Assembly: GCA_049295655.1 (NCBI GenBank)
Contig: JBAQRB010000171.1
Location: forward strand, 1-7,245
Source of the DNA: CAJBIL01 sp049295655
GTDB lineage: Bacteria; Pseudomonadota; Gammaproteobacteria; Burkholderiales; Rhodocyclaceae
DNA: 7,245 nt
Direction: 5' to 3'
The notes beneath the pieces are model-generated. The model was not told the origin of the DNA. It saw only the letters and a program-made list of their open reading frames with translations, and did not search any database. The translations under genes were made by a program, and so were the position numbers. How positions within the stretch are numbered: position 1 is the stretch's first letter; every line of letters starts with the position of its first letter. Of the stretch, positions 5,198 to 7,245 are shown in pieces.

Positions 5198-7245
5198 CGC
5201 CAGCAAGCTCATTACGCTGGCGCTCGACCCGGCGCGCAGCGTCGTGGTCGAGGCCTGTGCTGGCAGCGGCAAGACCTGGCTGCTCGCTTCGCGCATCGTT
5301 CGCCTGCTGCTCGCCGGCGTCGCGCCCGCTGAAATTCTGGCGATCACCTTCACGCGCAAGGCGGCGCGCGAGATCGAGGAACGCGTCGTCGACTGGCTGC
5401 GTTTGCTGGCCACCGACCGCGAAGCCAATGTGCGGACTTTCCTCGCCGAGCGCGGTGTGGCGCTTGATCCGGACGGCGTCACGCTACGCAATGCCCGCCT
5501 GCTCTACGAGCGCGTCGTTGGCGCGCAGCCGGGCCTCGCGGTCAACACCTTCCACGGCTGGTTCCTGCAACTCGTTGCCGCGGCACCGCTGTCGGCCAAT
5601 CTGGCGGGCGCGACGCTGGTCGATTCCGACTCGCGGCTGTTCGACGAGTGGTGGCAGTCGTTCGCCGTCGAATTGCAAAAGGCGCCGGACGACGAGCTGA
5701 GCCTGAGTTTCGTCTGGCTGCTCGCTGAAGCGGGGCTTGATTCGACGCGCCGGCTGGTACGCCGCGGCATCGACCGCCGTTCCGAGTGGCTGGCCTTCAG
5801 CGAAGGGCACGGTGATCCGCTGGCGCATGTCTTCGACGAACTGCGCACGCAGCTGGGGGTTGGCGAGCAGGCAACGGCACTCGACGACTTCTTTGCCGGC
5901 GCTTGGGGCAATTGGCAACTCGAATTTCACGCCTACCTCGGCTTGCTCGAAATGAGCGAGCTGGACACCGACCGCAAGCTGGCGGCGCGGCTCTCGGCCG
6001 CACTCGACGCTGCGCTGCCGGGCGAGTGCTTTGCCGGGCTGCGCGAAGCGCTGCTCACCAAAACCGACACGCTGCGTTCGCGCAAGGCCTCCAAAGCGCT
6101 CGACAAGCGTTTCGGCGCCGATCGTGCAGCGCACTTCCTCGACCTGCATGCGCGTTTGGGCGGGCAGATTCTGGCCTGCCTCGCGCAGCAGTGCGAAGAG
6201 TGCATCTATGTTTTCAACCGGCACGCCTGCCGGGTGCTGCAGGCTTTCCTCGCGCACGTCGAAGCCTTCAAGGCGGCGCGTCGGCAGATCGATTTCGTCG
6301 ATGCCGAATGGCGTGTGCTGCAGTTGCTGCGCGACGAGGAAACGGCCGCCTTTCTGCAGGTCCGGCTTGATTCGCGTTACAGCCACGTGCTGCTCGACGA
6401 ATTCCAGGACACCAACCCGCTGCAGTGGCAGATCCTGCTCGCCTGGCTTGGCGCTTACTCGGACGCGGTGCGGCCCGGCGTTTTCCTGGTCGGCGACCCG
6501 AAGCAGTCGATTTACCGCTTCCGCCGTGCCGAACCCAAGCTCTTTGCCGCCGCCGCCGATTTCCTGCAGCGCGAATTTCGTGCCGTGCGCTGCGAACAGG
6601 ACAGCACGCGGCGCAACGCGCAGCCGATCATCGACGTGGTCAACGCGCTGTTCCTTGGCGTTTCCGAATTTGCCCCCTTCCGCGAACAGACATCGTTTGC
6701 CGGCGCGCTTCCGGGGCGCGTCGAATTGCTGCCGCTATACGGTGCTGACGATGGCGCGGCGGACGAAGAGGGCGGTGCGTCGCCGCGCACCGGCTTGCGC
6801 GACCCGCTGCGCGAAGCCGACAGCGATCCGGTCGACTCGCGCCGCCGTTGCGACGCCGAGCGACTGGCTGAAACGATAGTCGCGATGGTCGGCGTCTGGC
6901 AGGTCGATGAACGGACGAGCGACGGGCGCAGTACGCGCCGCCCGCTGCGCTACGGCGACATCATGCTGCTCACGCGCAGTCGCGGCAAACTTGCCGAATA
7001 CGAGCGCGCGCTCGGTGCGGCGGGCATTCCTTTCGACGCGGCATCGCGCGGCGGCCTGCTCGATACGCTCGAGGCGCGCGACATCGTTGCGCTGCTCGAA
7101 TTCCTCGTCACGCCGGTCGCCGACCTGCAACTCGCGCAAATCCTGCGCTCGCCGATCCTCGCCTGCAGCGACGACGAATTGCTGCTCTTGGCCGCGCGCG
7201 GCGAAGCCAGCTGGTGGCAGCGCCTGCTGGCGCTGACTGCCAGTG
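5190..7245 (+). CDS. addA: AddA-like UvrD/RecB-family helicase, 3' end outside the window (685 codons seen)
   Basis: SF1A DNA helicase, probably the motor subunit of an AddAB-type exonuclease. Translation from ATG 5190 is open to the window edge. Visible motifs: Walker A ACAGSGKT (22-29), motif Ia ITFTRKAAREIEERV (52-66), VNTFHGWF (118-125), Walker B/motif II LLDEFQDTNPLQ (401-412), motif III GDPKQSIYRFRRA (435-447), STRRN (472-476, motif IV region), and DIMLLTRSR (590-598). Motifs V and VI and any C-terminal nuclease domain lie beyond the edge, so it cannot be told here whether this subunit also cuts DNA. The ATG overlaps the end of the addB-like gene by 8 nt without a good SD, which suggests coupled translation and a two-subunit product. 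The spacing between motifs Ic and II (about 275 residues) is large, as in RecB/AddA, and sets it apart from plain UvrD/Rep. Acidic, Arg-rich residues 523-553 look like a flexible loop. Confidence 0.9.
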   Translation, partial: MSDASKLITLALDPARSVVVEACAGSGKTWLLASRIVRLLLAGVAPAEILAITFTRKAAREIEERVVDWLRLLATDREANVRTFLAERGVALDPDGVTLRNARLLYERVVGAQPGLAVNTFHGWFLQLVAAAPLSANLAGATLVDSDSRLFDEWWQSFAVELQKAPDDELSLSFVWLLAEAGLDSTRRLVRRGIDRRSEWLAFSEGHGDPLAHVFDELRTQLGVGEQATALDDFFAGAWGNWQLEFHAYLGLLEMSELDTDRKLAARLSAALDAALPGECFAGLREALLTKTDTLRSRKASKALDKRFGADRAAHFLDLHARLGGQILACLAQQCEECIYVFNRHACRVLQAFLAHVEAFKAARRQIDFVDAEWRVLQLLRDEETAAFLQVRLDSRYSHVLLDEFQDTNPLQWQILLAWLGAYSDAVRPGVFLVGDPKQSIYRFRRAEPKLFAAAADFLQREFRAVRCEQDSTRRNAQPIIDVVNALFLGVSEFAPFREQTSFAGALPGRVELLPLYGADDGAADEEGGASPRTGLRDPLREADSDPVDSRRRCDAERLAETIVAMVGVWQVDERTSDGRSTRRPLRYGDIMLLTRSRGKLAEYERALGAAGIPFDAASRGGLLDTLEARDIVALLEFLVTPVADLQLAQILRSPILACSDDELLLLAARGEASWWQRLLALTAS

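Noticed and set aside
3143..5491. A 782-codon open frame on the minus strand opposite the addB-like gene and the start of the addA-like gene
   Set aside because: GC-rich codon bias on the plus strand removes stop codons from the complementary frame. The product is Arg/Gln/Ala-rich without a recognisable domain, and the plus-strand frame carries all the nuclease motifs.
5484..6386. A 300-codon minus-strand open frame opposite the helicase gene
   Set aside because: Same codon-bias shadow; it lies opposite a region with conserved helicase sequence and shows no domain of its own.

Overview
The window looks like a chromosomal housekeeping segment of a GC-rich betaproteobacterium. The Rho N-terminus, the Azotobacter-type FdxA, the AddB/AddA-like pair and the rho-trxA linkage all fit this group, and Rhodocyclales (Azoarcus/Dechloromonas/Accumulibacter-like) is my best guess from memory. 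No insertion sequence, integrase, CRISPR array, tRNA or rRNA gene is visible. Codon use is uniformly GC-rich across the genes.

Layout: positions 1-1857 are read on the minus strand as trxA (1857-1531), then a 227-bp C-rich, G-poor leader, then rho (from 1303). An SD-like AAGGA at the window edge suggests another gene on the minus strand just outside, possibly rpmE. Positions 1858-2029 form a divergent intergenic region. From 2030 to the window end everything is on the plus strand: fdxA, then after 30 bp a 937-aa AddB-like nuclease/inactivated-helicase subunit, then, overlapping by 8 nt, an AddA-like UvrD-family helicase that runs off the right edge (685 codons seen).

The most notable observation is that rho is interrupted. 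An amber codon (TAG) stands where the conserved Glu codon GAG is expected at residue 368, directly after the arginine-finger segment. The reading frame then continues for 50 well-conserved Rho residues to a normal TAA. One G-to-T change (C-to-A on the + strand at 202) explains it. It is either a base-call or assembly error, recent damage to a normally important gene, or a suppressed stop. The rho leader has the C>G composition of a Rho-utilisation site and lacks a Shine-Dalgarno sequence, which fits the known autogenous control of rho in other bacteria.

Functionally, rho ends transcription, trxA handles thiol redox, fdxA makes a 7Fe-8S ferredoxin, and the AddB/AddA-like pair probably forms a helicase-nuclease that processes double-strand DNA ends for recombination. 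I see no convincing previously undescribed multi-gene system here; the interest lies in the rho lesion, the rho leader, and the fdxA-addB-addA arrangement.
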